This document shows positions 61,954-64,000 of a stretch of DNA of 64,000 nucleotides, in pieces. The position numbers and the translations under genes are program-made. Under the pieces are notes generated by a model. It saw only the letters and a list, made by a program, of their open reading frames with translations. It made no database searches and was not told the DNA's origin. This stretch comes from Phycisphaeraceae bacterium (GTDB taxonomy: Bacteria; Planctomycetota; Phycisphaerae; Phycisphaerales; UBA1924), in the NCBI GenBank assembly GCA_019636655.1, contig JAHBXB010000008.1:1-64000 (forward strand), in the 5' to 3' direction. The stretch's first letter is position 1. The number at the start of each line of letters is the position of its first letter.

Positions 61954-63456
61954 ATGGCCGATGCAACCGTTTCCGAGCGTCCCAACAAGGTCACCATCAA
62001 GGACGCCGGTCCCTGTCTCAAGAAGGTGCTGATCGAGATCCCCGCCGAGACGGTCGCCGACCAGCTCGGCTCCTCCCTCGACACCCTGATGGTCGAGGCC
62101 GAACTTCCCGGCTTCCGCAAGGGCCACGCCCCGCGCCGCCTCATCGAGAAGCGATTCGGCACCGTCGTCCGCAAGGAGGCCAAGGAGCAGCTCGTCGCCC
62201 AGGCCTACTCCAAGGCGATCGAGGAGCACAAGCTCCGCGTCATCGGCGACCCCGCCAGCGAGATGCTCGCCAAGATCGAAGTCGAGGACGGCAAGCCCCT
62301 GGCCTTCGAGGTTGAAGTCGAGGTCCCGCCCAGCTTCACCGTCCCCTCCACCGACGGCATCGAGGTCAAACGCCCCGTCACCGAGGTCGCCGATTCGATG
62401 ATCGACGAGCAGCTCGAGCGCATCGCCCTCCAGGAGGGCCGCCTCGAGTCCCAGGAGTCCGCCGCCGCCGGCGACTACCTCACCGGCCACGGCAAGGTCA
62501 TCGGCTCCGACGACAAGACCTACATCGATATCAACGACGCCGTCATCCAGATCCCCACCCCCGACAAGGAGGGCAAGGGGATGATCCTCGGCATCAAGGT
62601 CGACGATTTCGCCGCCCAGCTCGGCGTCCCCGCCGTCGGCGACAAGGTCACCATCAAGACCACCGGCCCCGAGGGACACGAGATCGAAGCGATCCGCGGC
62701 ATGGACCTCACCGTCGAGTTCTACGTCTCTCGCGCCGACCGCATCATCCCCGCCTCGATGGAGGACCTCACCGCCCGGTTCGGCTTCGCCGACACCGCCG
62801 GCTTCCGCGAGGCCATCCGCCAGCGCATCCAGGAGCGCATCGCCGTCGAGCAGGCCGCGGCCATGCGCGAGCAGGTCGCCCGCCACCTCGTCGAGTCCGT
62901 CGAGATGGAACTCCCCGAGCGCCTCACCCAGAACCAGACCGAGCGCAACCTCTCCCGCAAGCGCCTCGAACTGAGCTACCGCGGCGTCGACGCCCTCAAG
63001 ATCGAGGAGGACATCGCCGACCTCCGCGCCGCCTCCAACGAGTCCACCGTCCGCGAACTCAAGCTCTTCTTCATCCTTGACCGCATCGGCGAGGAGATGG
63101 ACATCAAGGTCACCGAGGGCGAGATCAACTCCCGCATCGTCCAGATGGCCGTCTCCTCCAACGAACGCCCCGAGAAACTCCGCGCCGAACTCATCCAGCG
63201 CAACCAGATCGGCGCCCTCTTCCAGCAGATCCGCGAGCACAAGACCCTCGACGCCATCCTCGCCAAGGCCAAGGTGACCGACGTCCCCGCCGAGGAGTAC
63301 AACAAGGACGCGATCGACCAGTCCAAGAAGCGCAGCGAGTCCCGCGCCGCGGCCAAGAAGTCCAAGCCCAAGGCCGAGAAGGCCGAGGAGAAGGACGACG
63401 ACGCCAAAGCCGAGAAGAAGCCCGCCAAGAAGCCCGCGAAGAAGTCCGACAAGTAG
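61954..63456 (+). CDS. tig: Trigger factor
   Basis: Ribosome-bound chaperone and peptidyl-prolyl isomerase. The 500 residues open with the ribosome-binding domain including the GFRKGHAPRRLIEKRFG signature. The FKBP-like PPIase region (about 165-265, SAAAGDYLTGHGKVIGSDDK) is followed by the SurA-like arm (FGFADTAGFREAIRQRIQER and RELKLFFILDRIGEEMDIKV). The C-terminus is a long Lys/Glu/Ala tail (SKPKAEKAEEKDDD), longer than usual. ATG at 61954 has CGGAG upstream. A strong terminator follows. clpP and clpX, often next to tig, are absent. Confidence 0.95.
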   Translation: MADATVSERPNKVTIKDAGPCLKKVLIEIPAETVADQLGSSLDTLMVEAELPGFRKGHAPRRLIEKRFGTVVRKEAKEQLVAQAYSKAIEEHKLRVIGDPASEMLAKIEVEDGKPLAFEVEVEVPPSFTVPSTDGIEVKRPVTEVADSMIDEQLERIALQEGRLESQESAAAGDYLTGHGKVIGSDDKTYIDINDAVIQIPTPDKEGKGMILGIKVDDFAAQLGVPAVGDKVTIKTTGPEGHEIEAIRGMDLTVEFYVSRADRIIPASMEDLTARFGFADTAGFREAIRQRIQERIAVEQAAAMREQVARHLVESVEMELPERLTQNQTERNLSRKRLELSYRGVDALKIEEDIADLRAASNESTVRELKLFFILDRIGEEMDIKVTEGEINSRIVQMAVSSNERPEKLRAELIQRNQIGALFQQIREHKTLDAILAKAKVTDVPAEEYNKDAIDQSKKRSESRAAAKKSKPKAEKAEEKDDDAKAEKKPAKKPAKKSDK

Positions 63457-63481
63457 CCGGCCGTTCCACGACGCAAGGACA

Positions 63482-63513
63482 ACGGGCGCGGCCCTCGGGT
63501 CGCGCCCGTTTTT
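63482..63513 (+). terminator. Rho-independent terminator after tig
   Basis: ACGGGCGCG (63482-63490) pairs perfectly with CGCGCCCGT (63501-63509); the loop contains CCC and GGG that can extend the stem. TTTT follows (63510-63513). Confidence 0.9.
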
Positions 63514-63533
63514 CATTCCACGCCGTCCCGTCG

Positions 63534-64000
63534 CTAATCCATCACATTCCGGTACGCGTTGATCGCCTCCCGCACCCGGTACGGGCCCGGCACATCCCCG
63601 ATGATGATCTCCACATCATCCTGCCCCGCGCTCGAGATCCCCACCCGTCCGATCCCGACGATCCGCTGCCACAGGCTCTGCGAGATCTGGATGTTTTTGA
63701 CATCCTCGTGCGGGATCTCGCTCGTGTGCCGGCTCAGCAGCCCGCGGATGTACGTCACCCGCTTGGTCGTCACGACCAGCGTCTCCGTGATCGCCACCAC
63801 CTTCCAGTACGCCAGCATCCCCAGCCCAATTACCGCCGCCGCTGCGCTTGCCGCGGCCCACCACGTCTGGCTCGGCGTCCGCAGCAGCAGCACGACCGCC
63901 CCGATCAGCCCCGCCGCGATCACCACCAGCACCAGCCCGTGCGAGACCGGCCTGGCCCGCAGGGCCACCGGGTGCAACCGAAGCACCCGCGTCTCCGGCC
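63534..64000 (-). CDS. PH-domain (bPH2/YdbT-like) membrane protein, 5' end outside window
   Basis: The frame stays open to the window edge, so the N-terminus is missing. At least 155 residues are visible. It starts LRLHPVALRARPVSHG, as in bacterial PH-domain proteins, then two helices (LVLVVIAAGLIGAVVLLL, AASAAAAVIGLGMLAYWK), and the PH-like sheet (LVVTTKRVTYIRGLLSRHTS, EIPHEDVKNIQISQSLWQRI, GIGRVGISSAGQDDVEIIIG). The role of these proteins is unclear. It is convergent with tig across the terminator. Confidence 0.8.
   Translation of the reverse strand, partial: PETRVLRLHPVALRARPVSHGLVLVVIAAGLIGAVVLLLRTPSQTWWAAASAAAAVIGLGMLAYWKVVAITETLVVTTKRVTYIRGLLSRHTSEIPHEDVKNIQISQSLWQRIVGIGRVGISSAGQDDVEIIIGDVPGPYRVREAINAYRNVMD

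Noticed and set aside
61621-63516. Minus-strand open frame rich in Gly, Asp and Leu opposite tig
   Set aside because: A periodic shadow of the GC-biased trigger factor codons.

Overview
The window is high-GC bacterial DNA, almost entirely coding, with genes on both strands in short operons. It most resembles a planctomycete of the Phycisphaerae type. This is inferred from several traits seen together: secreted proteins ending in paired dockerin-like repeats (1-480; 11936-14314), a prepilin-type protein with an H-X9-DG-like C-terminus (14568-15470), many planctomycete-style hypothetical lipoproteins and HEAT/TPR proteins, and a str cluster reduced to rpsL-rpsG. No plasmid, phage, insertion sequence or CRISPR array was seen.

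Layout. 0-6.4 kb: the tail of an FG-GAP/dockerin protein, then a complete tripartite RND efflux operon (adaptor, pump, outer-membrane lipoprotein). 6.4-7.2 kb: a gene-free stretch with decayed coding fragments. 7.2-11.8 kb: cytochrome bd oxidase, an HD-GYP-like protein, a secreted unknown. 11.9-16.9 kb: a choice-of-anchor-B/dockerin protein, tRNA-Thr, a prepilin-like protein, a GT87-like membrane protein. 16.9-21.7 kb: HEAT and TPR proteins and an MFS transporter. 21.8-28.9 kb: rpsL-rpsG, then a tightly overlapping minus-strand operon (cobalamin adenosyltransferase, SpoIIE-type phosphatase, argC), recJ, and a DUF2071 protein. 29-33 kb: S41 protease, Ysc84-like lipoprotein, dihydroorotase, tRNA-Pro. 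33.1-35.7 kb: a small accessory block (DUF1398, MarR with a readable promoter/operator, SRPBCC, VOC, membrane protein). 35.8-41.2 kb: MazG, a COG3014-LpoB lipoprotein pair, M20 peptidase, class III aminotransferase. 41.2-46 kb: two unknowns, cinA, tRNA-Gly, a PA0069-type radical SAM protein. 46.1-53 kb: a thioredoxin-fold-like protein, an NtrC/NtrB-like two-component pair, ileS. 53.2-64 kb: DUF2617, a HEAT protein with a small membrane partner, two paralogous alpha/beta hydrolases flanking a TraB/Tiki-like protein, ispG, a WalJ-like metallo-beta-lactamase-fold protein, trigger factor, and a PH-domain protein running off the end.

Most of the content is housekeeping: translation (rpsL, rpsG, ileS, three tRNAs), folding (tig), isoprenoid, arginine, pyrimidine and cobalamin metabolism, DNA repair (recJ), and envelope functions. 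The least ordinary items are: a TraB/Tiki-like protein with an apparent GspG-type pseudopilin domain inserted, lying between two paralogous hydrolases; an IleRS with an acidic insertion and a degraded C-terminal zinc site; an abrupt third-base shift inside the first gene; a MarR promoter whose -10 element lies inside an 18-bp palindrome; and decayed gene remnants at 6.5-6.9 kb. No wholly new multigene system could be demonstrated from sequence alone. The 56.0-61.8 kb envelope/lipase cluster is the best place to look.
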